The notes beneath the pieces were generated by a model that ran no database searches, was not told the DNA's origin, and was given only the letters and a program-made list of their open reading frames with translations. Positions 34,560-42,613 of a stretch of 64,000 bases of DNA are shown here, in pieces; position 1 is the stretch's first letter; each line of letters starts with the position of its first letter. The DNA is from Bacillota bacterium (lineage in GTDB: Bacteria > Bacillota > Clostridia > Lachnospirales > Lachnospiraceae): the NCBI GenBank assembly GCA_023436065.1, contig JAEZKU010000011.1:151955-215954 (forward strand), written 5' to 3'. Made by a program: the position numbers and the translations under genes.

Positions 34560-36664
34560 AATTCGTAATGCAGCATTATACCATCCTTCTCTGACACCCA
34601 ATGGACTGCGTTCTCCGCACAGACGGGGTCTTCGTTGTCATGTAGACGAATATTCCCGAGTGATGTTTTATCTACAAGTTTCTTTCCACTATCGTCGAGT
34701 ACCATATAATACGTCTTAACATCTTTTCCATGCTCTTCCCACAACACGACGAATCTTCCATTACCGATACTCACCAGCTGAGGTTCCACTACAGCATTAT
34801 CCGTGAGCCAGGTTAGCTTCACTTTCCCACTCTTAGTTGGGTCAAATACACTGACAAACAATTGCTGCTTTGCGTCCTGCGCTCCGCTCTTGCCTGCCGC
34901 ACCGACAAACATCACACCCTTTGCTGTTTCAGCCACACCGCCAAGCTGTGAGTTGGTCTTGTTATCGCCTGATTTGCCCTTAAAAGTAAGGATTGTGTTA
35001 CGTGTAGCTTTGAGGCTCTTTGTATTAAGCAAATCTGCCACAAAGGAGCGTGGGTGGGCGTCTCCCTGGTCAACGAACAACCATGCTTTAGCTTTGGAGT
35101 ACCAAATTACCCGCTCGTCGAACGAGTGGCTTACCCAAGGGGTACTCGACAGGTTATCATAGGCTTTCGACATATTACTCGTCTTCACTGCGATTACATC
35201 TTTCCCTTGATGTCCATTGTACATTTGCCTTGCGTAGGAGCAGACCAAGATACCATTGTTGATCGCAACAGAACAGTTACCAGCTCTAAATGGATTCTGT
35301 GTACGACTGCCGGAAATAGAGGTTATGTTACCGACAAAACCTGTAGTCTTGACTAGTTCACCATCGCTTGTGTATTTGGAAATAAACACGGTATTCACAT
35401 CCATGTTATATTTACTGCTCACATTGGCATTAGAGGGATTTTCATCGCCGTTTCTTTTACCCGTCACGGCATAGTAGAAGCCATCTGCATCTTGCGTCAC
35501 TGCCCCAAACAAGGGTGCTGCTTTTGGAAGCGTTAAGGACGTACCGTCCGCTTTGCTAATGCTGATCCCTTCGCTCTCCTCATTGAAGTCATAAGCGAAA
35601 GCAAATTTCCCCTGCGGGTCAACGAACTGAGAAATAAGGGAACGTTCTCCATAGTTTCCGTCCGTGGGATTGAGGTTAAATATATTATCATCTTCTGATC
35701 TGTCCTCATCGCTTATGTCTCCCCAGACTACATAGGTTGACAGTGTTGCTTCACCAACTTTCTTTGTGTCAATAGGGAGTTTCGGTTCAGGTGTGGGCTT
35801 TGCACTCGCCTCCACTACGCTGATGGTGTACTCCGCTATCTTTTTACCTTCATACCGTACTTCAACCACCTTTGTTCCGACGGATTTAAACGTACGATTT
35901 TGTTTCAGTTCCTCTGAACCGGAAGCATAAAAAGTGATTTTATCCGAAACATCCTTTTCTTCTCCGCCAATGCGTGCCTTTACGAGAATACCTTGGGTGT
36001 CAAAGCCTTGTCCGACCTCATACTCTCTTTCTACAGGAAGAGACACAACGTATACTGAGCCGTCGGTCGGTACTTTACCACCGTTTTTATACTCGATCCA
36101 CCACTGTGGGATGAGTTGTTCGGGTGGGCTCTGTAAGGTAAATCTCGCTTCTGTTGCTGAACTCAGAAGATATGTTGTTAAAAATAGCCTGCTATCCTGG
36201 GTATCGGAGCATCTTTCTATTCCGGTTGACATTTCAAGCTTGGTATTAGCTTCAGTGGCAAACGAATACGAGCGATACCACCCCTCATCATTCGTATACA
36301 CAACCCACTTACAAGCTGTGTCGCTGACTACGATTTTTGCAGCTCGTTTGGGTTTTTCTCCTTTATAGTTGCCTTCAAAGGAAAGGTATTTGCCATTCGA
36401 GTTATGAATATAGTATTTATTATTACCCAGGTGCTCAAAATAGAAAACTTCTGTTGCCCTTCTCGATGGTACTACATTACTGCCATTGATACGGAAGGTA
36501 CCCATATCGTGGGAATAGATTATGTACCATCCTGACTTAATAAAACCATCAGTCAGATTTTTGTCTCTTGGTACAAAGGGCCAGCTGCTCGCAGACACCG
36601 ATACCGGCAATAAGGTCAGCACCATAACCAACGCAAGCAGTATACTGATCACTCGTTTTTTCAT
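34544..36664 (-). CDS. 706-aa secreted protein, Ig-like plus beta-rich domain, function unknown
   Basis: A signal peptide (residues 1-25, VSVSA) is followed by an aromatic-rich N-terminal domain (about 30-175; FRINGSNVVPSRRATEVFYF, YYIHNSNGKYLSFEG) that resembles a beta-trefoil/RICIN-like fold. A bacterial Ig-like domain (about 205-285; FDTQGILVKARIGGEEKDVS) comes next, then a 400-residue beta-rich region with propeller-like blades (GRFVVLWEEHGKDVKTYYMVLDDSGK, KAWLFVDQGDAHPRSFVADLL). No catalytic motif is recognisable. It starts behind AAGGGGG and carries LytTR-type site D upstream. Only 91 bp separate its stop from the start of the 1861-aa gene, and its last codons contain site C. Confidence 0.8.
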   Translation of the reverse strand: MKKRVISILLALVMVLTLLPVSVSASSWPFVPRDKNLTDGFIKSGWYIIYSHDMGTFRINGSNVVPSRRATEVFYFEHLGNNKYYIHNSNGKYLSFEGNYKGEKPKRAAKIVVSDTACKWVVYTNDEGWYRSYSFATEANTKLEMSTGIERCSDTQDSRLFLTTYLLSSATEARFTLQSPPEQLIPQWWIEYKNGGKVPTDGSVYVVSLPVEREYEVGQGFDTQGILVKARIGGEEKDVSDKITFYASGSEELKQNRTFKSVGTKVVEVRYEGKKIAEYTISVVEASAKPTPEPKLPIDTKKVGEATLSTYVVWGDISDEDRSEDDNIFNLNPTDGNYGERSLISQFVDPQGKFAFAYDFNEESEGISISKADGTSLTLPKAAPLFGAVTQDADGFYYAVTGKRNGDENPSNANVSSKYNMDVNTVFISKYTSDGELVKTTGFVGNITSISGSRTQNPFRAGNCSVAINNGILVCSYARQMYNGHQGKDVIAVKTSNMSKAYDNLSSTPWVSHSFDERVIWYSKAKAWLFVDQGDAHPRSFVADLLNTKSLKATRNTILTFKGKSGDNKTNSQLGGVAETAKGVMFVGAAGKSGAQDAKQQLFVSVFDPTKSGKVKLTWLTDNAVVEPQLVSIGNGRFVVLWEEHGKDVKTYYMVLDDSGKKLVDKTSLGNIRLHDNEDPVCAENAVHWVSEKDGIMLHYELRFER

Positions 36665-36729
36665 AGAATTGCCCCCTTCATAGGTTTATTTCACAAAATG
36701 ATAATATTTCATGTAATAAATCTATCATT

Positions 36730-36786
36730 ATTCTCCTTGTGAAGACCAAAGGCTGCACGAAACGTGCTTTTTTCGTCATGAATCGT
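36730..36786 (-). promoter_or_regulatory. LytTR-type direct repeat (site D) before the 706-aa gene
   Basis: On the minus strand ACGATTCATGA and ACGTTTCGTGC are separated by 10 bp (36786-36755). A GAGAAT/AATAAT -10-like stretch follows at the same 30-33 bp distance as in sites B and C. The downstream half-site is identical to the upstream half-site of B. Confidence 0.6.
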
Positions 36787-36862
36787 ACCGGGTATAAAAA
36801 ACCGGGGCAAAGACCAAATAACTTTGAGCAAGAAAATAATTCTAATATTTAACATAAAAAAC

Positions 36863-36890
36863 TTTACATTGGAAATTTCTATGTTATAAT
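36863..36890 (+). promoter_or_regulatory. Promoter of the variant radical SAM operon
   Basis: TTTACA (36863-36868) and a perfect TATAAT (36885-36890) are spaced 16 bp, about 95 bp before the first start codon. Confidence 0.6.
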
Positions 36891-36895
36891 ATATA

Positions 36896-36929
36896 AAACA
36901 TATATGTTTACTAATTCATATATGTTTAC
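36896..36929 (+). promoter_or_regulatory. Tandem CATATATGTTTAC repeat, likely operator of the radical SAM operon
   Basis: CATATATGTTTAC occurs at 36899-36911 and again at 36917-36929 (18-bp period). The first copy lies within a perfect 14-bp palindrome AAACATATATGTTT (36896-36909). Position just after the -10 suits a repressor. No regulator gene is in the operon. Confidence 0.5.
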
Positions 36930-36984
36930 AAGTTATTAAATCAGAGCTAATCATTAATACAAGTCTTTAAAATGGAAGGATGAC

Positions 36985-38235
36985 ATGATGAGCGTAGACG
37001 AAACCCTTCATGAGTTAACCTTGGAGGAAGTAATTCAAAAATACAGTGATGTTTCGCCTTATGTAATTCTAAAGGCGGATTTGCAACGCAGAACAGTTAC
37101 CTACACCGAACGGGCAATTGCAGCTGCTGACAAAAAGCTTCATCAGGTACAGGCACGAGGTATTTTTACATCCGTGGGTGAAAAAGAAGATTATATTCCC
37201 GTATCTCTGCTGCTCCGCGATGGTTCATCGGTTTTGACAAATCCGGTAGAAACAGCCCGCGAGCCTTATGTAATTGATGTGGTGGATGGAAAAACCGTTA
37301 TTACCGATCATGGCAAAGTCATTGATGAGGTTGAGTATTGGTATGCACCGGATTTTCAATATCAGCTTACCAGCTCAGGTCGTCCTATGTGGCAGATTGC
37401 TTCAGCCCGTCCTCAGAGGCTGGATATAGACCCCTACAGCTACTGTCATTTCTGGGATAATGGCAAGGGCTGCCGTTATTGCAATATGGGGAGTAATTTC
37501 CGTAAAAGTCACAAGGACTTCCACAAACCGGCAAGACTTGATGTCCATGATGTATATGAAACGGTTCGAGAGGCCCTCAAGCAACCGGGTCGCTTTACCT
37601 ACATAAAAATGACTGCCGGTTCCATTTTAAGCGGTACCGAGCTTTTTGATGATGAAGTTGACATGTACATCGAATTACTTCAAGCCATCGGTGATAATTT
37701 CAAAACCCGCAGGTTTCCCAGTCAGATTATCACTTCGGCTCTGAACGAACGCCAGCTGGCACGAATTTACGAGCAAACAGGTGTCACCTGCTACACCTCG
37801 GATATCGAGGTGTTGGAAGCGGATCAATTTGCATGGATCTGTCCCGGTAAACAGAAGGTGTTGGGGTATCACGAATGGAAACGACGTATTATAGCTGCGG
37901 TGGATATCTTTGGTAAGGGGTATGTCAATTCCGGTATTGTGGGTGGCGTTGAATTAGGTCAGCCAAATGGTTTTAAAAATGAGGATGAGGCTTTGAAACG
38001 TATCCTTGAGGAAGCAGAGGACTTTGCCAGCCACGGTGTCTCCATAGTACACTGCGTATGGGTGCCCTATCCCGGTTCGGCGTTTCAGGGACAGCGTAAT
38101 CCTTCCTTGGAGTATTATGTGAGGCTTTCCAAGGGACTTCATGATCTTCGTCAGAAATACGGGCTATCCATCGACTTAGACGATTACCGTCGTTGCGGAA
38201 ATCATCCGGACTCGGATCTTGATCGGGTATGGTAG
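36985..38235 (+). CDS. Radical SAM-like protein with variant CX8CX2C motif (paralogue 1)
   Basis: 416 aa. In the middle lies YCHFWDNGKGCRYCNMG with cysteines 154, 163 and 166, a CX8CX2C spacing instead of the canonical CX3CX2C. The context CxYCN, the later MTAGSIL (GGE-like position) and the TIM-barrel-like downstream region (CYTSDIEVL, GIVGGVELGQPNG, HCVWVPYPGSAFQG) support a radical SAM fold. The first 110 residues are a separate domain (VILKADLQRRTVTYTERAI). Paralogue 2 at 42614 is similar along its whole length. Reaction unknown. It opens the operon behind GGAAGG. Confidence 0.75.
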   Translation: MMSVDETLHELTLEEVIQKYSDVSPYVILKADLQRRTVTYTERAIAAADKKLHQVQARGIFTSVGEKEDYIPVSLLLRDGSSVLTNPVETAREPYVIDVVDGKTVITDHGKVIDEVEYWYAPDFQYQLTSSGRPMWQIASARPQRLDIDPYSYCHFWDNGKGCRYCNMGSNFRKSHKDFHKPARLDVHDVYETVREALKQPGRFTYIKMTAGSILSGTELFDDEVDMYIELLQAIGDNFKTRRFPSQIITSALNERQLARIYEQTGVTCYTSDIEVLEADQFAWICPGKQKVLGYHEWKRRIIAAVDIFGKGYVNSGIVGGVELGQPNGFKNEDEALKRILEEAEDFASHGVSIVHCVWVPYPGSAFQGQRNPSLEYYVRLSKGLHDLRQKYGLSIDLDDYRRCGNHPDSDLDRVW

Positions 38236-38268
38236 TCCTGCAAAATTCAAAGAAAGGAATGATTATTA

Positions 38269-38745
38269 ATGGCAATCGAGCTATCAGAAAATATCAAGCT
38301 CCTGTTACGAGATGCTGCAACGGTAAAGGTTTTCGCAACCACCGATCCCACAGGAGAAGTGCATGTGGTTTTTAAGGATTATATCAGCGTGGATGAGGAG
38401 GGAAGGCTTTATGTCCTTGAGCTTCTCGAATCCTCACAAACGAACCGGAACCTTGTTCACAGCCTATGGTCCAACCGCAAGGTAAGTGTCGGATTACGCG
38501 GAAAAAACAACGAGAGCTATGAAATCAAGGCATTGCCAAGGCAATGTATTATTACCGGTCCGGTCTTTGAACTCTATTACTGTTTTGTACGAGATAATCT
38601 TGGCGATTTTGACCTGGCTGCGGTCTGGTTTTTAAACCCTGAAGAAGTCCGAAACGAGACCTTAGAAGTTCGCTACGAAGAAGAAACCAAGGCTCATCCG
38701 CTCTTTTTACATCTGGACAGAATTGCCAAGGTAACACCATCGTAA
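38269..38745 (+). CDS. Pyridoxamine 5'-phosphate oxidase-like flavin split-barrel protein
   Basis: 158 aa. Its N-terminal half (LLRDAATVKVFATTDPTGEVHVVFKDYISVDEEGRLYVLEL) has the order of strands seen in FMN-binding split-barrel proteins of the PNPOx-like family. Proteins of this class bind FMN, F420 or heme and reduce or oxidise small substrates; this one lacks enough landmarks to name a cofactor. It lies 33 bp after radical SAM paralogue 1 in the same operon, suggesting a redox step in the same pathway. Start behind AAAGGA. Confidence 0.7.
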   Translation: MAIELSENIKLLLRDAATVKVFATTDPTGEVHVVFKDYISVDEEGRLYVLELLESSQTNRNLVHSLWSNRKVSVGLRGKNNESYEIKALPRQCIITGPVFELYYCFVRDNLGDFDLAAVWFLNPEEVRNETLEVRYEEETKAHPLFLHLDRIAKVTPS

Positions 38746-38795
38746 TTGCCAAACTATGAAACAAATGAATCTATTACATAGATAAGGGGTTCTGT

Positions 38796-39329
38796 ATGAA
38801 TGAGGGAAAAAAATTTACTATCGAAAGGGCTACTGAAAAGGATGTAGCACTGGCACTTAACCTTCGAAGGAAGTTGTTTCGCGAAATGGGAGTACCTGAC
38901 ACCGCACTGCTCGACAATGTTAAGGATGTACTGAATACTTTGTACTGTGAGGCTTACCGCCGTGATGAAATCGTTCACTTTATTGCTTACGATGAAGATG
39001 GAAATCCTGCAGCCATAGCAGGTGCACTTCTTAAGCAGGATTTTCCCTATCTGCTTTTTAAGCCGGGTTATTATGGATGGATTATCGATGTGTACACAGA
39101 ACCGGCATACCGTGGTCAGAAGCTGGCATCCATGCTCCTTGAAGAGACACATAACTGGCTTCGCAAAAAGGGCATTCAGGAAGCCAAGCTCATATCCGCC
39201 GGTGCAGATGCGCGAAGGCTTTATCAGCGAATTGGCTACCGACCGACATGGGAGATGAGCCTTAATCTTACAGAAGAGCCTACTTATAATGAAATGATCG
39301 ATGCGCGGGGAGAAGCAACAGGTCATTGA
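38796..39329 (+). CDS. GNAT-family N-acetyltransferase
   Basis: 177 aa. The GNAT core is visible: strand beta4 VYTEPAYRGQKLASMLLEE (acetyl-CoA loop RGQKLA) near residues 103-120, then KLISAGADARRLYQRIGYRPTWEMSL as the closing strand-helix-strand. It transfers an acyl group from acyl-CoA to an amine of unknown identity in the cytoplasm. It is in the radical SAM operon, 50 bp after the split-barrel gene and 29 bp before bioY, so it may modify or detoxify a pathway intermediate. Confidence 0.85.
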   Translation: MNEGKKFTIERATEKDVALALNLRRKLFREMGVPDTALLDNVKDVLNTLYCEAYRRDEIVHFIAYDEDGNPAAIAGALLKQDFPYLLFKPGYYGWIIDVYTEPAYRGQKLASMLLEETHNWLRKKGIQEAKLISAGADARRLYQRIGYRPTWEMSLNLTEEPTYNEMIDARGEATGH

Positions 39330-39358
39330 CCGGGTCGCATCAGTAAGGAGAGAACTTT

Positions 39359-39946
39359 ATGAGCATATCTAATTTATTTAGAACCGGACGAGGTTATGTC
39401 CGTACGACTTATCCAAAAGGTCTGTTGATTGTCCTGATGGTAATATTTACTGTCCTGCTCTGTGCTGCCGGATCGGTAACATTACCTATCGGAAAGGCAC
39501 CTATAACACTTTCTGTCTTTATCCTTGTTCTGATTGGGTACCTGCTCGGTCCTTTTTGGGGTCTGATACCTGTTGCAGCGTATATTCTTCTGGGTGCAGT
39601 AGGGTTACCTGTCTTTTCAGGCGGTGTAGGCAATGTATCTATACTTTTCGGTCCTACCGGCGGTTATATCTTTGGTTGGTTTTTCCTTGTATTACTGACA
39701 GGTTTCTTTGTAAATCGGTTTCATAACCCATTTCTTCAGTTTGCCGGGGTACTACTAGGGGAGCTGGTATTCTATATCACGGGTGTTATCTGGTATATGG
39801 CAGTTTCCAAAGCATTACTCATCATTGCTATTCTGTTTGGAGTACTGTCTTTTATCGTAAGTAATCTGCTTCAAGGCATCGCCGGATTTCTGATTGGTTT
39901 TGTTCTGAATAGAATTCTTCCAAGTAATCAGGCGCAGAAAGGATGA
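39359..39946 (+). CDS. bioY: BioY, substrate-binding component of an ECF biotin-type transporter
   Basis: 195 aa with six predicted membrane helices and the family landmarks PIGKAPITLSVFILVLIGYLLG and the signature GLPVFSGG...FGPTGGYIFGW (residues 80-102). BioY binds biotin in the membrane and can work with the EcfA/T module encoded elsewhere. Here it is inside an operon with radical SAM proteins and an SsuABC-like importer rather than with bio genes, so its ligand might be a related compound. Ribosome site AAGGAGAG. Confidence 0.88.
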   Translation: MSISNLFRTGRGYVRTTYPKGLLIVLMVIFTVLLCAAGSVTLPIGKAPITLSVFILVLIGYLLGPFWGLIPVAAYILLGAVGLPVFSGGVGNVSILFGPTGGYIFGWFFLVLLTGFFVNRFHNPFLQFAGVLLGELVFYITGVIWYMAVSKALLIIAILFGVLSFIVSNLLQGIAGFLIGFVLNRILPSNQAQKG

Positions 39947-39950
39947 TTCT

Positions 39951-40949
39951 ATGAATGTAAGATATCCATGGTCAAAAAAAATGATTGCAGCCGCATTGAT
40001 CACCACTCTGTTGTTGTCAGCCGGTTGCTCCTCTAAGACGGAGGAAAGCACGACACCGGGTCGCATTGTAGTTCAATACGGTTATCAGCCTGGGCATGCC
40101 CAAACGATTATAGCCCAGAAAAAGGGATTTTATAAGGAAGAGCTCGGTGATGATGTAGAAATCAAGCTTGTGAAATTTCAGTCCGGCCCATCACTAATTA
40201 CAGCCTTTACAGCCGGTAAGCTGGATTTCGGACAGGTGGGAGACCAACCGGCCATTCAGGCCAAGGCGAACAATGTTGATTTGAAAATTATCGGAAAATT
40301 TTTGTTCTCCGATAAGGTCAACGGACTGATCGTACGTGAGGATTCCGATATTACCTCCATTGAGGAGCTGAAAGGTAAAAAAGTGGGTGTCACCGTCGGC
40401 TCCACAGGACAACAGCTGCTCTACATCTATCTTGAGTCCGCAGGACTGAAACCGTCCGATATTAAGCAGATCAACCTTCAACCCGGAGACATCGTTTCAA
40501 GTATCACCTTCCGCAACATCGATGCTGCCGTTACCTGGGAGCCATATATCACCTTGACGACCAGCCAGGGTACTACCAGAAAACTTGCTGACGGTACCGG
40601 TTATAAATCGGAAATAGACGTGATCATCGGGCAAAACGAGTTTCTGCAAAAGTATCCTGAGATTGCTCAGGGAATCCTAAAGGCCCAGGCAAAAGCAGGT
40701 CAGTGGATCACCGAAAACCCGGAGGAAGCTCTGACTCTCGTGGCAGAGGATGCAGGACTTGATCAATCTATCCTGGAACCTGTTTTTTCAAATGTTTCAG
40801 TAGACGATGTTAATCTGACCGATCAGGATATCCAGTCCATCGGTGAATCAATTGATTTCTCCTACAATTACGATTTGATTCCCGAAGCATTTTTGCCCGA
40901 AGATTTTATCGATACACAGTATCTTGAGCAGGCAGGTCTGCGCCCATAA
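39951..40949 (+). CDS. ABC transporter substrate-binding lipoprotein, SsuA/NMT1-like
   Basis: 332 aa. Signal peptide with lipobox LLSAGC (Cys26). The mature part has the NMT1/SsuA/TauA features IVVQYGYQPGHAQTIIAQKKGFYKEEL, FTAGKLDFGQVGDQPA, ELKGKKVGVTVGSTGQQLLYIYLESAGL and NIDAAVTWEPYITL. Such proteins bind sulfonates, nitrate, aromatic acids or thiamine precursors outside the membrane. It starts four bases after bioY ends, so the two are tightly coupled. The neighbouring permease and ATPase complete the importer. Confidence 0.9.
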   Translation: MNVRYPWSKKMIAAALITTLLLSAGCSSKTEESTTPGRIVVQYGYQPGHAQTIIAQKKGFYKEELGDDVEIKLVKFQSGPSLITAFTAGKLDFGQVGDQPAIQAKANNVDLKIIGKFLFSDKVNGLIVREDSDITSIEELKGKKVGVTVGSTGQQLLYIYLESAGLKPSDIKQINLQPGDIVSSITFRNIDAAVTWEPYITLTTSQGTTRKLADGTGYKSEIDVIIGQNEFLQKYPEIAQGILKAQAKAGQWITENPEEALTLVAEDAGLDQSILEPVFSNVSVDDVNLTDQDIQSIGESIDFSYNYDLIPEAFLPEDFIDTQYLEQAGLRP

Positions 40950-40987
40950 TGGATAGCTCTATACAAATTATTACAGGGGGATGAATT

Positions 40988-41776
40988 ATGCTGGGATGGA
41001 AAACAAAAACCACGAAAAAAGAACGTGCAATACTGAATGCATTAAAAATAGGGACACCGATCGTAGTGGTCATAATCTGGCAGATCTGTGGTAACTTAGG
41101 CTGGATCAATGCTTCGGTACTCCCTGCACCGTGGTCGATTATTGAGGTATTTATCAGCAGGCTTAAAAGCGGAGCGATATTTACAGATGTCGGAATCAGC
41201 CTTTTGCGTGTATTTGAGGGGTATCTGTTGGGCGGTACACTCGGTATTGTCGTTGGCACTGCTATGGCATTTTCCAAACGGTTTGAAAATGCTCTTGCCT
41301 TAATCCTAAACCTTGTACGCCCCATTCCCATCATAGCTTGGGTTCCTATTTTTATTATGTGGCTGGGCATCGGGGAGGTGTCTAAGGTAACCGTAATTAC
41401 CTTCGGCACATTTTTCCCTGTGCTGCTTAATACCCTGCATGGTATCCGTTCAACAGATCCGAAGCTCCTAGAAGTGGCAGGTTCCTATGAGAAAAAGCGG
41501 AGTCGGATCTTCTTTTCGGTAATTTTGCCCTCCTCTTTTCCTGCCATCTTTACCGGCCTTCGGCTGGGGTTGGGCCTTGCCTGGATGAGTGTTGTGGGAG
41601 CGGAAATGATCGGAGCCTCTTCAGGGATTGGATATCTCATCGCTTTTGCAGGGCAACTGTCACAGCCCGCCGTGATGCTGACAGGTGTGTTTATCATCGG
41701 TATCATCGGTTGCCTTATTGATTATGCGCTGAGGGCATTGGAACGCCGTATCATGAAGTGGAATATAAATCCGTAA
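40988..41776 (+). CDS. ABC transporter permease, SsuC/TauC-like
   Basis: 262 aa with about six membrane helices. The cytoplasmic EAA loop is EVAGSYEKKRSRIFFSVILPSSFPAIFTGLRLG (residues about 158-190), followed by VVGAEMIGASSGIGYLI, as in SsuC/ThiX permeases. Works with the adjacent binding protein and ATPase. Ribosome site GGGGG. Its 3' end lies 14 bp before the ATPase start. Confidence 0.92.
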   Translation: MLGWKTKTTKKERAILNALKIGTPIVVVIIWQICGNLGWINASVLPAPWSIIEVFISRLKSGAIFTDVGISLLRVFEGYLLGGTLGIVVGTAMAFSKRFENALALILNLVRPIPIIAWVPIFIMWLGIGEVSKVTVITFGTFFPVLLNTLHGIRSTDPKLLEVAGSYEKKRSRIFFSVILPSSFPAIFTGLRLGLGLAWMSVVGAEMIGASSGIGYLIAFAGQLSQPAVMLTGVFIIGIIGCLIDYALRALERRIMKWNINP

Positions 41777-41790
41777 GGAGGAAATCAACA

Positions 41791-42573
41791 TTGCCTAACA
41801 CCAATGAAACCATTCTATCAATTAGTGACTTATCCATACAATTTGCGATTGAATCAGAAACTGTACACGCATTGAAAAATATTAACCTTGAAGTGAACCG
41901 TAATGAAATACTGTGTATCCTTGGCCCCAGCGGCTGTGGAAAAAGCTCTCTTCTTAGAATCATCGGCGGATTTGAAACCAGATACTCCGGTTCGATTACT
42001 TTCAGGGGACAGCCAATCCTGGGACCTTCCACAGACCGCGGTTTTATTTTTCAGGAAGCACGTCTGTTTCCATGGATGACCATCGAAAAAAATGTGGAAT
42101 ACGGCTTAGATGATAAGCTGGAAAAAACAAAAAAATGCGATATTGTCCGGCATGCTCTGTCTCTCGTAGGTCTTGAAGCGTTTTCAGCCGCATACCCACA
42201 TCAGCTTTCGGGGGGCATGCAGCAACGCGTCAGTATCGCCCGTGCCCTGGTCAATAATCCTTCGCTGTTGCTGCTCGACGAACCTTTTGGTGCACTGGAT
42301 GCATTTACAAGAATTCAAATGCAGAATGAGGTGCTCAAGATCTGGGAACAGGAAAAAATGACAATGATCCTGGTAACCCATGATATCGATGAAGCAGTAA
42401 CCTTAGCCGACCGTATTGTTCTCATGAGCCCTCGACCGGGCTGTATTAAAAACATCATTGAAGTTCCGATTGCAAGACCAAGGAAGCACGATGACCCAAA
42501 TTACATCTACATACGCAATAAAATTTACACCGAATTCTTTACCGGCGTCCAGTACCCGGAATTCATCATATAA
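41791..42573 (+). CDS. ABC transporter ATPase, SsuB/TauB-like
   Basis: 260 aa from a TTG at 41791, chosen because AAGGAGG stands eight bases upstream; the in-frame ATG at 41758 lies inside the permease gene without a site. Walker A GPSGCGKSS, Q-loop FIFQEARLFPW, signature LSGGMQQRVSIARAL and Walker B LLLLDEPFGALDA are intact. The FQEARLFPW loop is characteristic of SsuB/TauB/ThiZ. It energises import by the preceding permease. Confidence 0.93.
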   Translation: MPNTNETILSISDLSIQFAIESETVHALKNINLEVNRNEILCILGPSGCGKSSLLRIIGGFETRYSGSITFRGQPILGPSTDRGFIFQEARLFPWMTIEKNVEYGLDDKLEKTKKCDIVRHALSLVGLEAFSAAYPHQLSGGMQQRVSIARALVNNPSLLLLDEPFGALDAFTRIQMQNEVLKIWEQEKMTMILVTHDIDEAVTLADRIVLMSPRPGCIKNIIEVPIARPRKHDDPNYIYIRNKIYTEFFTGVQYPEFII

Positions 42574-42613
42574 CCAAGGATACACAGCTCATCTAATTAG
42601 GAAGGATATCATT

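Larger units (their letters stand above)
36665..36984. other. Divergent intergenic region with LytTR site D and rSAM-operon promoter
   Basis: Some 320 bp without an ORF. It holds site D for the minus-strand 706-aa gene, and the promoter and tandem repeat of the plus-strand radical SAM operon, which are listed separately. No riboswitch-like fold (thiamine, SAM, cobalamin or FMN class) was recognised by eye. Confidence 0.6.

Noticed and set aside
36665..36984. BirA operator or vitamin riboswitch before the bioY-containing operon
   Set aside because: The repeats are direct, not the inverted GTTAAC-type BirA arms, and no known riboswitch core was seen.
42458..42613. Longer N-terminus of radical SAM paralogue 2
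   Set aside because: It would overlap the ATPase gene by 116 bases with no ribosome site; paralogue 1 and the AGGAAGG site support 42614.
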